Below, in pieces: positions 54,396-62,532 of a stretch of DNA of 64,000 nucleotides. The translations under genes and the position numbers were made by a program. Within the stretch, counting starts at the first letter, position 1. Each line of letters opens with the position of its first letter. The DNA is from Gibbsiella quercinecans (lineage in GTDB: Bacteria > Pseudomonadota > Gammaproteobacteria > Enterobacterales > Enterobacteriaceae), in NCBI RefSeq assembly GCF_002291425.1, contig NZ_CP014136.1, positions 496,001 through 560,000 of the forward strand. Direction: 5' to 3'. The notes under the pieces were generated by a model. It saw only the letters and a list, made by a program, of their open reading frames with translations. It was not told where the DNA came from and searched no databases.

Positions 54396-55112
54396 TTATG
54401 CCCCGCCCAGGTAGGCCTTGCGCACTTCCTGATTGCTCAGCAGTTCCGCGCCCTGGCCACTTAGGCGAATCTGGCCATTGACCATCACATAGCCGCGATC
54501 GGAGAGCTTCAGCGCGTGGTTGGCGTTTTGCTCTACCAAGAAAATCGTCATCCCTTCCTGCGCCAGCTCGCGCAGGATGCTGAAGATCTGTTTGACGATC
54601 AGCGGCGCTAAACCCAGACTGGGTTCATCCAGCAGCAGCAGTTTTGGCCGGCTCATCAGCGCACGAGCAATCGCCAGCATCTGCTGCTCGCCGCCGGACA
54701 TGGTCATCGCCCGTTGGTTGCGCCGCTCCTTCAGGCGCGGGAACAGCGCGAACATACGCTGTATGTCCTCATCAATATAGTGATTGCCTAGGGTAATGGC
54801 GCCAATCAGCAGGTTTTCCTCCACGCTCATATCCGGGAAAATACGCCGCCCCTCCGGCACCTGGGCGATACCGTTGCTGGCGATAAAGTGCGTTGAACGC
54901 CGGCTGATATCCTGCCCCTGAAACAGGATCTGGCCGCCGCTGATGCGCGGCTGGCCGAAGATAGACATCAGCAGCGTCGATTTACCCGCGCCGTTGGCGC
55001 CGATCAGCGCCACCGTCTCCCCCTGATGAACCTGCAGCGACACCTGTTGCAACGCCTGTATCGGGCCGTAGTGCACATCCACATCGCGAAATTCCAGCAT
55101 CACATCACTCAT
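54396..55112 (-). CDS. livF: branched-chain-type ABC transporter, ATPase LivF
   Basis: 238 residues. Walker A GANGAGKSTLLMSI, signature MSGGEQQMLAIARAL, Walker B LLLLDEPSLGLAPL and the tail KAYLGG are those of LivF. Its start overlaps the livG stop by four bases. Second ATPase of a heterodimeric importer. Confidence 0.93.
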   Translation of the reverse strand: MSDVMLEFRDVDVHYGPIQALQQVSLQVHQGETVALIGANGAGKSTLLMSIFGQPRISGGQILFQGQDISRRSTHFIASNGIAQVPEGRRIFPDMSVEENLLIGAITLGNHYIDEDIQRMFALFPRLKERRNQRAMTMSGGEQQMLAIARALMSRPKLLLLDEPSLGLAPLIVKQIFSILRELAQEGMTIFLVEQNANHALKLSDRGYVMVNGQIRLSGQGAELLSNQEVRKAYLGGA

Positions 55113-55984
55113 CCCGCCAGTTCCTCCTCATCGGCGCCCAGATAAGCGGCGATCACGCTGTCGTTATTTTGGATCTCCTTCGGCGTACCGCGGGCGATCA
55201 CGTCACCGTGATCGAGCACGATCACATGGTCTGAAATTTCCATCACCATGCCCATATCATGCTCAATCAGCAACACGGTAATGCCGTGCTGCTGCCGCAG
55301 GAAGCGAATAATCCGGCTCAGGGTCGCCGTCTCTACCGGGTTCAGCCCCGCCGCCGGTTCATCAAGGCAGATCATCTCCGGCACGGTGCACATGGCGCGG
55401 GCAATCTCCAGCCGGCGCTGCTGGCCATAAGACATCTCACCCGCCAGCCGGTTGGCACAGTCCACCAGTTCCACGACCTCCAGCCAGTAGAACGCGCGAT
55501 CCAACGCTTCGTTTTCCGCTTTGCGGTAGGCCGGCGTATTAAACACCCCGGCGAGCAAGTTGCGGTTACTCAACATGTGCTGCGCCACCAGCAGGTTTTC
55601 CACCACCGACATTTCACGGAACAGGCGGATATTTTGGAAGGTGCGCGCCAGCCCGGCGCGGTTGACCAGGTGGGTGCCACCGAACATTTTATAGTAGAGG
55701 CGCGCGCCAAGCTGGGCGGGTTTAATCCAGTCATCGGCGCGGAAACGTTGCCCCAGCACGCGGATCACATCCGTGGGCCGGTGCTGCGTATTGAGCAAAA
55801 TGCGGCCGCCGCTGGCGCGATAAAACCCGGTCAGGCAGTTGAACACTGTGGTTTTCCCGGCGCCGTTGGGGCCAATCAGGGCGGTGATGGAACCGCGCGC
55901 CACCTCCAGATTAACGTCGTTTAGCGCTTTGATGCCGCCGAAATGCATCATCAGGTGCTCCACACGCAAAATCGCATCACTCAT
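55109..55984 (-). CDS. livG: branched-chain-type ABC transporter, ATPase LivG
   Basis: 291 residues with Walker A GPNGAGKTTVFNCLTGFY, LARTFQNIRLFREMSV, signature MSYGQQRRLEIARAM and Walker B ICLDEPAAGLNP. A frame is open from 56023 but the ATG at 55984, overlapping the livM stop, has AGGGGG upstream and fits the family N-terminus (MSDAILRVEHLMMHFGG). It carries an insert (about 85-100, with LYYKMFGGTHLVNRAG) found in the LivG group. Confidence 0.93.
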   Translation of the reverse strand: MSDAILRVEHLMMHFGGIKALNDVNLEVARGSITALIGPNGAGKTTVFNCLTGFYRASGGRILLNTQHRPTDVIRVLGQRFRADDWIKPAQLGARLYYKMFGGTHLVNRAGLARTFQNIRLFREMSVVENLLVAQHMLSNRNLLAGVFNTPAYRKAENEALDRAFYWLEVVELVDCANRLAGEMSYGQQRRLEIARAMCTVPEMICLDEPAAGLNPVETATLSRIIRFLRQQHGITVLLIEHDMGMVMEISDHVIVLDHGDVIARGTPKEIQNNDSVIAAYLGADEEELAG

Positions 55985-57266
55985 GGCGCACCCCCTGCCG
56001 CGGCGCAAAGCTGCTGCGGCCAATACGCACCAACCCGCGTGGCCGCCAGATCATCATCAACACCATCAGCACGCCGAACAGCAGCACGCGGTATTCGGCG
56101 AAGCTGCGCAGCAGTTCTGGTGCCACCGTCAGCACGAACGCCGCCAGCACCACGCCCAGGGTAGATCCCATGCCGCCCAGCACCACAATCGCCAGGATCA
56201 GCGCCGATTCAAAAAAGGTAAAGGAGGTGGGGTTAACAAACCCCTGATAGCTGGCGAAGAACACCCCGGCAATCCCGGCGGTAGAGGCACCAATCATAAA
56301 TGCCGAAAGCTTGACCAGCACATGGTTCAGCCCCAGGGAGCGGCAGGCGAGCTCATCTTCGCGCAGCGCTTCCCAGGCCCGCCCAATCGGCATGCGTGTG
56401 AGCCGGTGTTTAATGAACAGCACCAGTAGCACCACCAGGCACAGCACCGCGTAAATAAAGATAAACTTCATGTTGGGGTTGTAGCTCAGGCCGAAAAACT
56501 CATGGAAAGGCACCCCGCCGTCGCGGGCGCGGCGGGTAAACTCCAGCCCGAAAAAGGTCGGCGACGGCACGGAAACGCCGTTCGGCCCGCCGGTCAGCGA
56601 TACCCAGTTATTGAGCACCAGGCGGATGATCTCGCCAAAGCCGAGGGTGACGATCGCCAGATAGTCGCCGTGCATACGCAGCACCGGGAAGCCGAGCAAG
56701 GCGCCGGCCAGCGCCGCCATCAGCGCCCCCAGCGGCAGCATCGCCCAAAATCCCAGCCCCAGGTACTGATACCCCAGCGCCAGCCCATAGGCGCCGATGG
56801 CGTAAAACGCCACGTAGCCCAGATCGAGCAGCCCGGCCAGCCCCACCACAATATTCAGGCCCAGCCCGAGCAGCACGTAGATCAGCCCGAGGATCGCCAC
56901 CGTCAGCAAATATTTGCTGGCAACGAACGGCAGCAGCAGCGCCAGCACGGCAAACAGCGGGATAATCCAGCGCAGGTTGCTTTTGGCACCGAGCGGCCGC
57001 ACGTAGACGCCGTCGTTGCCGCCTTCAAAGCGGGCCTGTAGCCTGCGCCCCGGACGGGTTTGCAAAAACAGGCTCAGCAGCAGGCGCCCGGCCATCACGA
57101 TGGCGATAATCCCTACCAGCCGCTGCGGTTCAAAATTAAAGCTGTAGCCATTGAGCACAATGCCAACGATAGGGCCGAACACGATCAGCGCAATCAGCCC
57201 CGCCAACACGGCATCCATCAGGCTGCGTTTGATATCCAGCCCTGGGTGTACTTGGGTTTGTGACAT
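55977..57266 (-). CDS. livM: branched-chain-type ABC transporter, permease LivM
   Basis: 429 residues, about ten membrane helices. GLNIVVGLAGLLDLGYVAFY and ALREDELACRSLGLNHVLVKL are LivM phrases. An N-terminal extension as in E. coli LivM is present. AAGGAG precedes the ATG. Ten bases after livH. Confidence 0.93.
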   Translation of the reverse strand: MSQTQVHPGLDIKRSLMDAVLAGLIALIVFGPIVGIVLNGYSFNFEPQRLVGIIAIVMAGRLLLSLFLQTRPGRRLQARFEGGNDGVYVRPLGAKSNLRWIIPLFAVLALLLPFVASKYLLTVAILGLIYVLLGLGLNIVVGLAGLLDLGYVAFYAIGAYGLALGYQYLGLGFWAMLPLGALMAALAGALLGFPVLRMHGDYLAIVTLGFGEIIRLVLNNWVSLTGGPNGVSVPSPTFFGLEFTRRARDGGVPFHEFFGLSYNPNMKFIFIYAVLCLVVLLVLFIKHRLTRMPIGRAWEALREDELACRSLGLNHVLVKLSAFMIGASTAGIAGVFFASYQGFVNPTSFTFFESALILAIVVLGGMGSTLGVVLAAFVLTVAPELLRSFAEYRVLLFGVLMVLMMIWRPRGLVRIGRSSFAPRQGVRHE

Positions 57267-57276
57267 AACGGCTCCT

Positions 57277-58191
<915 letters not shown>

Positions 58192-58258
58192 AATAAGCAG
58201 TCTCGCCTGTGGCAGGCCGCAAGCTTAACAACAGGCGGCCAAAAGGGGTTGGGGTACA

Positions 58259-58277
58259 GGCCCACGTCACATGGGCC
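58259..58277 (-). terminator. intercistronic stem-loop after the Liv-type binding protein
   Basis: GGCCCA and TGGGCC around seven bases, 22 bp past the binding-protein stop. Such stems often stabilise the abundant binding-protein message and reduce read-through into the permeases. Confidence 0.5.
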
Positions 58278-58298
58278 CGTTGCTGCGCCAGCCGGGGA

Positions 58299-59417
58299 TC
58301 ACAGCTGGTGGTATTTCCCTTGGTCATCCCACTGATAAACCACGTAGTCGGACACTTTCAGATCGCCTTTGCTGTCCCAGGCTTTTTTGCCCATCACCGT
58401 ATCCACATCGTGTGATTTCAACCATTCGCTGGCCTTGGCGCTGTCTTTGCCGCCGGTAGCGCTGAAGGCAGCGGCGATGGCCTGAATAGACGCATAGGAA
58501 TAGAGGGTGTAGCCTTCCGGCTCAAAGCCCGCAGCGCGGAACTTGGCGATCACCGCTTTGCCGTCCGGGATCTGGCGTGGATCGCTGCCGAAGGTCATCA
58601 ATACACCGTTGGTGTACTGCGGCCCGCCAGCGGCGGTAACCAGCTCTTCCGTCACCACACAGTCGCCGGAGAAGAACTTCGCCTGCACGCCCTGTTCACG
58701 CATTTGGCGCACCAGCGGGCCGGCCTCTGGGTGACAGCCGCCAAAGTAGACCACGTCCGGCTTCACCGAAGCGATTTTGGTGACCAGCGCGTTGAAATCC
58801 TTTTCACCGCGCGACAGCCCCTCATACATCACTTCTTTCACGCCGCGTTTGGCAAGCGCCGCCCTGGCCGCATCCGCCAACCCCTGGCCATAGGTATCTT
58901 TATCGTGGATGATGACGATGTTTTTCGCCTTTAGTTTGTCGATCATATAGTCGGCGGCAATCCCACCCTGCTGATCGTCGCGGCCGCACATGCGGAACAT
59001 GTTGGTCATGCCGCGCTCGGTAATTTGCGGGTTGGTGGAGCCGGGAGTGATCGCCAGAATACCGGCTTCGTCATACACTTCCGAGGCCGGCATGGTTGAC
59101 GATGAGCAAAAATGCCCAACTACAGCGGCAACGTGCTCCTGATCCACCAGCCGGTTGGCAACGGCCACCGCCTGCTTCGGTTCACAGGCGTCATCCCCCT
59201 GCACCAGCTTGATCTTTTCCCCTTTGATGCCCCCAGCGGCGTTAATATCCGCGGCGGCCTGCGAGGCCCCGCGCCAATATTGATCCCCATAGGTGGCATT
59301 CGGGCCGGAGAATGGCCCGGCAACGCCAATAACAATATCGGCATGAGCATAGAAAGCAGAACTAAAACAACCGATAAGCAGAGCAGCGAGCGGACTTTTC
59401 ATCAATTTCACTGACAT
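58299..59417 (-). CDS. branched-chain-type ABC transporter, periplasmic binding protein (LivJ/LivK-like)
   Basis: 372 residues (E. coli LivJ 367). A signal peptide (PLAALLIGCFSSAFYAHA) is followed by DIVIGVAGPFSGPNATYGDQ, VVGHFCSSSTMPASEVYDEA, ITPGSTNPQITERG and FMRC-type MTNMFRMCGRDDQQG. These are close to LivJ/LivK. The ATG at 59417 has GAGGA nine bases upstream, so the longer upstream frame (to 59540) is rejected. First gene of a five-gene leftward operon. Because the operon faces a DUF1989 gene, an amide or guanidino compound is possible as ligand besides branched-chain amino acids. Confidence 0.92.
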   Translation of the reverse strand: MSVKLMKSPLAALLIGCFSSAFYAHADIVIGVAGPFSGPNATYGDQYWRGASQAAADINAAGGIKGEKIKLVQGDDACEPKQAVAVANRLVDQEHVAAVVGHFCSSSTMPASEVYDEAGILAITPGSTNPQITERGMTNMFRMCGRDDQQGGIAADYMIDKLKAKNIVIIHDKDTYGQGLADAARAALAKRGVKEVMYEGLSRGEKDFNALVTKIASVKPDVVYFGGCHPEAGPLVRQMREQGVQAKFFSGDCVVTEELVTAAGGPQYTNGVLMTFGSDPRQIPDGKAVIAKFRAAGFEPEGYTLYSYASIQAIAAAFSATGGKDSAKASEWLKSHDVDTVMGKKAWDSKGDLKVSDYVVYQWDDQGKYHQL

Positions 59418-59744
59418 TATTCTTTTCCTCAGCACTGTTTTAGCGGACGCCAGCGGCGTGGAGTAGTCACGTTTATGTGTAGATAGAAAAAATAAATTAC
59501 GCGAGGGCTTAATGAGACGCCCCCCACAATTCACTAGCAAAAATCCCGCCAGTATTGAAATACCGCCGTTTTTTTTACTTTTCTTGCGCCATCAGGGCGG
59601 AAAAGGTGAAGCACTGGTGAGCAAAGCAGGCATAACGGGGGGATTTGAGCATTCAATAAAGCCGGTCGCCGTGGCGCATAGGCCAGCGGCGATTGGTTTG
59701 CACCATCCGGGTGCAACGTCGGGGCATACGGTGGTGGTATCGGC

Positions 59745-59796
59745 TTTGATGTGGGTTAATTCATTAATCTCAAAGACGATTCATGTGGTGAGTGGA
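59745..59796 (+). repeat. repeat copy A
   Basis: A 52-bp sequence starting TTTGATGTGGG and ending GTGGTGAGTGGA. A similar sequence is at 60381-60433, roughly 80 percent identical by eye. Further right both copies are followed, about 230-270 bp on, by an A-rich word and a GCGACC/TGAAACC block (around 60020-60053 and 60615-60650), suggesting a longer diverged tandem duplication. Confidence 0.65.
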
Positions 59797-59848
59797 GCAC
59801 GGGTGTGGAAGCCATTGAAGGCGCCGAACGGCGGAACGCAGCATAGGC

Positions 59849-59871
59849 GAAACCGCCAGGACGGCGGTTTC
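59849..59871 (+). repeat. hairpin 1 of the structured region
   Basis: GAAACCGCC and GGCGGTTTC, a perfect 9-bp stem with a five-base loop. Confidence 0.6.
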
Positions 59872-59877
59872 AGGTGA

Positions 59878-59897
59878 GACAGGCAGGGACGCCTGTC
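59878..59897 (+). repeat. hairpin 2 of the structured region
   Basis: GACAGGC and GCCTGTC around six bases, directly after hairpin 1. Confidence 0.55.
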
Positions 59898-59973
59898 GTA
59901 GCCGGCCGTGATGCGAAGTGACACAGAGAGGGCAGCCGCGCAGCGGCCGCCTGATATGGCGCAGGCGCGGGTC

Positions 59974-60001
59974 GTTAGGGGACGCGCCCACGGCCCCTAA
60001 C
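59974..60001 (+). repeat. hairpin 3 of the structured region
   Basis: GTTAGGGG and CCCCTAAC, a perfect 8-bp stem around 12 bases. Confidence 0.55.
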
Positions 60002-60380
60002 TCGGGCGCGGGCTACAATGCGACAAAAAACGACCGGGTTATAGCGACCGAAACCCTCGCGGTCAGGGCAAAGAACGTTGCTAAAACAGTATTCTGCCGT
60101 CACCAGCGTAAGTGGAATTGCCTTAATCGTACTGTGTTTCTTTGCGGCCATTGCACACGGCAATTGTCAGGGCCGAAGGCCCGGCCCCGACACCCCGGCC
60201 TGCACTTAACATGGCCTGCCCGCTGCGCGGGTACCCTCGCCGCGTCCCCGTCCCCGTCGCCGGGCGGGTCGGCCGTCCGTGGCCGATTGCCCCTGGCAAC
60301 GGTGCCTTGCTCGGCAGCCCAAGATGCGCGCTAAACGTCAACACCCCAATCTATCGCCACCGGGCAACCTAACCACCGGT

Positions 60381-60433
60381 TTTGACATGGGCTAATTTAT
60401 TCAATTTCAAAGACGATTTATGTGGTGAGTGGA
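60381..60433 (+). repeat. repeat copy B
   Basis: A 53-bp sequence starting TTTGACATGGG and ending GTGGTGAGTGGA; partner of copy A at 59745-59796. Confidence 0.65.
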
Positions 60434-60546
60434 TAGCCTACCTCGTAACGAAGGTAAAGCCTGCATTGAGCCACGCGAATGGGAGACGGAAAAAGAGAGG
60501 TTCACCTAACTAACTCGTGATTCCTGCCGTGACGTGTAACACCCAC

Positions 60547-60606
60547 AAAAAAGCCCGCTCGGTGGGACGAAAAACGATTAACCAAAGGCGCAGGCGGTAG
60601 CGGGCT
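60547..60606 (-). terminator. putative terminator of the extensin-like gene
   Basis: On the minus strand AGCCCGCT and AGCGGGCT form an 8-bp stem over a long (39-base) loop and are followed by TTTTTT. It is 63 bp beyond the extensin-like stop codon. The long loop lowers confidence. Confidence 0.5.
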
Positions 60607-60668
60607 GCGGCGCTGCAAAAAAACAACGGTATCGTGGCGACTGAAACCTCACCGAACTACATGAAATC

Positions 60669-61379
60669 TCACCGACCTGGTACGGAGCACAGCCCAAAAC
60701 CCCGCATGCCGAAATGAAAATGGTTGGCGTGCGCCGCGTTATAGTCCGGCCCCAACGCATTGCCAAAGTAATCACATCCCGCCAGATTCAACTGCCGGAG
60801 CAGCGCCGCCTTCTCCGCCGGCCGCTGCCAGTTATCCAGCACGCTAAGCCGCTCGCCGTTTTGCAAGCGGAAGGCTGCCAGATCCCAGGCTTCCGCCGTG
60901 GCGTGTTCGCTTAGCCGCCCCTGAGCCCGGTGGTAAACGTTGCGGCACGCATAGCTGCCCAGATGGTCAATCTGCACCAACGGCGAATTCAACGGGCTTT
61001 GCGCGGTGAGGGTTTTCGCCTCCATCACAAACATCGTACTGCTGACCGCCATCGCGCAGCTGCTGAGAAAACTGCTGCTTAAAGCCACGCCGGCAAATCG
61101 CTGGATGCGCACCGGCGCCGGCAGCGGACAGTTGCCCGTCACCGGGGTGGCGGTGCTGAAAGTGACGAAACCGGCGGCGCGGGCGCGCTCCAGCACCGCC
61201 ATACAGGCGGCCGGATCGTCAACCAGGCGTTTGAGCTTGTAGCGGGTAATCAGCGTGGGCGGATCGCTCACCGACAGCGGAGCAAAAGGGTTATAGGCCG
61301 CCGGCAGATAACGCAGGCCCCAGGGCAACAAGAGCGCCAGCGCCGCAATAATCAGTACCCATCCCAGCAGGAGCTTCAC
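60669..61379 (-). CDS. extensin-like C-terminal domain protein, membrane-anchored
   Basis: 236 residues. An N-terminal membrane helix (about 4-24, LLLGWVLIIAALALLLPWG) anchors a periplasmic domain of the extensin-like family. Near the C-terminus are LSEHATAEAWDLA and AHANHFHFGM; these fit S-x-H-x6-D and H-x-H, the zinc pattern of LAS (M15/VanY/Hedgehog-like) peptidases. Cysteines (GNCPLPAPV, SSCAMA, YACRNVY, AGCDYFG, GLCSVPG) may form disulfides. The function is unknown; a peptidoglycan-related role fits. The start is GTG at 61379; its AAGGA ribosome site lies in the right arm of a hairpin (see next entry). Confidence 0.85.
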   Translation of the reverse strand: MKLLLGWVLIIAALALLLPWGLRYLPAAYNPFAPLSVSDPPTLITRYKLKRLVDDPAACMAVLERARAAGFVTFSTATPVTGNCPLPAPVRIQRFAGVALSSSFLSSCAMAVSSTMFVMEAKTLTAQSPLNSPLVQIDHLGSYACRNVYHRAQGRLSEHATAEAWDLAAFRLQNGERLSVLDNWQRPAEKAALLRQLNLAGCDYFGNALGPDYNAAHANHFHFGMRGFGLCSVPGR

Positions 61380-61387
61380 GTTAGCGC

Positions 61388-61419
61388 GGTTCCTTACGAT
61401 AGATTAGTGATAAGGAACC
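61388..61419 (-). promoter_or_regulatory. inverted repeat enclosing the ribosome site of the extensin-like gene
   Basis: GGTTCCTTA and TAAGGAACC, a perfect 9-bp stem with a 14-base loop, directly upstream of the GTG start. In the mRNA the second arm contains AAGGA, so folding would hide the ribosome site. It could equally be an operator palindrome. Confidence 0.5.
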
Positions 61420-61439
61420 AGTATAGAGCATGCGGACAA

Positions 61440-61460
61440 GGCCGCCGGCAAGCGGCGGCC
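61440..61460 (-). terminator. stem-loop after adhP
   Basis: GGCCGCC and GGCGGCC around seven bases, eight bases past the adhP stop codon, followed on the minus strand by TTGTCC. Terminator without a strong U tract. Confidence 0.5.
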
Positions 61461-61468
61461 CGGCGGGG

Positions 61469-62494
61469 TTACAGCGACATATCAACCACCACGCGGCCGG
61501 TAATATGGCCTTCGCGCATGCGAGTGAAGATATCGTTGATGTTTTCTAACGGCTCGGCCGTCACCTCCGCGGCCACTTTTTTATGGCCGGCGAAGTCCAG
61601 CGCTTCCTGCAGATCCTTACGCGTGCCGACAATCGAACCGCGCACCGTGATGCCGTCCAGCACCATATCAAAGATCGAAAGATCGAACCGGCCCGGCGGC
61701 AACCCGTTGAGCACCATGGTACCGCCGCGGCGCATCACGGTCGTCGCCTGGGCGAACGCCTTCGGCGAAACGGCGGTTACCAGCACGCCATGCGCCCCGC
61801 CGAACTGCTCGTGGAACCAGGTGCCGGGATCAACCTCTTTGGCATTGGCGACCACCGTTGCCCCCAGCCTTTTCGCAAACTCCAGCTTGTCGTTGTCGAT
61901 ATCCACCGCCGCCACGTTCAACCCCATGGCGCGGGCATACTGGATCGCCAAGTGCCCCAGGCCGCCAATGCCGGAAATCACCACCCAGTCACCGGCTTTG
62001 GTGTTAGTCATTTTCAACCCTTTGTACACCGTCACGCCGGCGCACAGGATCGGCGCAATGCCGATAAAGTCGACGCCTTTGGGCAGGATCCCCACATAGT
62101 TGGCGTCCGCCAGGCAATATTCCGCAAAGCTGCCGTTGACCGAGTAACCGGCGTTTTGCTGGGTGTGGCACAGGGTTTCCCAACCGCCCAAACAGTGTTC
62201 GCAATGCCCGCAGGCGGAATAGAGCCACGGAACGCCAACCCGATCGCCCTCTTTCAGGTGTTTCACGCCTTTGCCGACCGCCACGATATGGCCCACGCCT
62301 TCGTGGCCGGGAATAAAGGGCGGGTTGGGTTTGATCGGCCAGTCGCCGTCCACCGCGTGCAGATCAGTGTGGCAGACGCCGGTGGCCTCGATTTTGATCA
62401 GGATCTTGCCTGGGGTGATTTCCGGCACCGGTACGTCGTCAATCACCAACGGTTTGCCAAAGGCGTTAACCACAGCGGCTTTCATCTTTTTCAT
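61469..62494 (-). CDS. adhP: zinc-dependent alcohol dehydrogenase (AdhP-like)
   Basis: 341 residues of the medium-chain dehydrogenases. Catalytic zinc ligands are C41 (GVCHTDLHAV), H64 (PGHEGVGH) and C151 (LCAGVTVYKGL); structural zinc cysteines are in SACGHCEHCLGGWETLC. The NAD fold is ISGIGGLGHLAIQYA. Known reaction: ethanol and other primary alcohols to aldehydes with NAD. GAGG precedes the ATG by six bases. It follows the aldehyde dehydrogenase gene by 38 bp on the same strand, so ethanol oxidation to acetate is encoded as a unit. Confidence 0.93.
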   Translation of the reverse strand: MKKMKAAVVNAFGKPLVIDDVPVPEITPGKILIKIEATGVCHTDLHAVDGDWPIKPNPPFIPGHEGVGHIVAVGKGVKHLKEGDRVGVPWLYSACGHCEHCLGGWETLCHTQQNAGYSVNGSFAEYCLADANYVGILPKGVDFIGIAPILCAGVTVYKGLKMTNTKAGDWVVISGIGGLGHLAIQYARAMGLNVAAVDIDNDKLEFAKRLGATVVANAKEVDPGTWFHEQFGGAHGVLVTAVSPKAFAQATTVMRRGGTMVLNGLPPGRFDLSIFDMVLDGITVRGSIVGTRKDLQEALDFAGHKKVAAEVTAEPLENINDIFTRMREGHITGRVVVDMSL

Positions 62495-62532
62495 AGTAAA
62501 CCTCGTATTTTGTAGGGATAACAGGGCGTTTT

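Larger units (their letters stand above)
59418..60668. other. 1.25-kb gene-poor stretch rich in hairpins and repeats
   Basis: No gene can be supported. It begins with the livJ-type promoter (AT-rich, to about 59580, including a run of eight T at 59570-59577). A 60-codon minus-strand frame (59534-59716) ends KVKKTAVFQYWRDFC, wording I recall from small hypothetical proteins near P4-type ash/icd loci, but I do not call it a gene. The rest is GC-rich with consecutive perfect stem-loops and two diverged copies of a repeat, listed separately. Several overlapping frames exist without ribosome sites or protein character. Confidence 0.6.

Noticed and set aside
59534-59716. 60-codon minus-strand frame ending KVKKTAVFQYWRDFC
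   Set aside because: The ending seemed familiar from small phage-satellite-linked proteins, but the rest has low-complexity character and no good start, so it is noted only as context.
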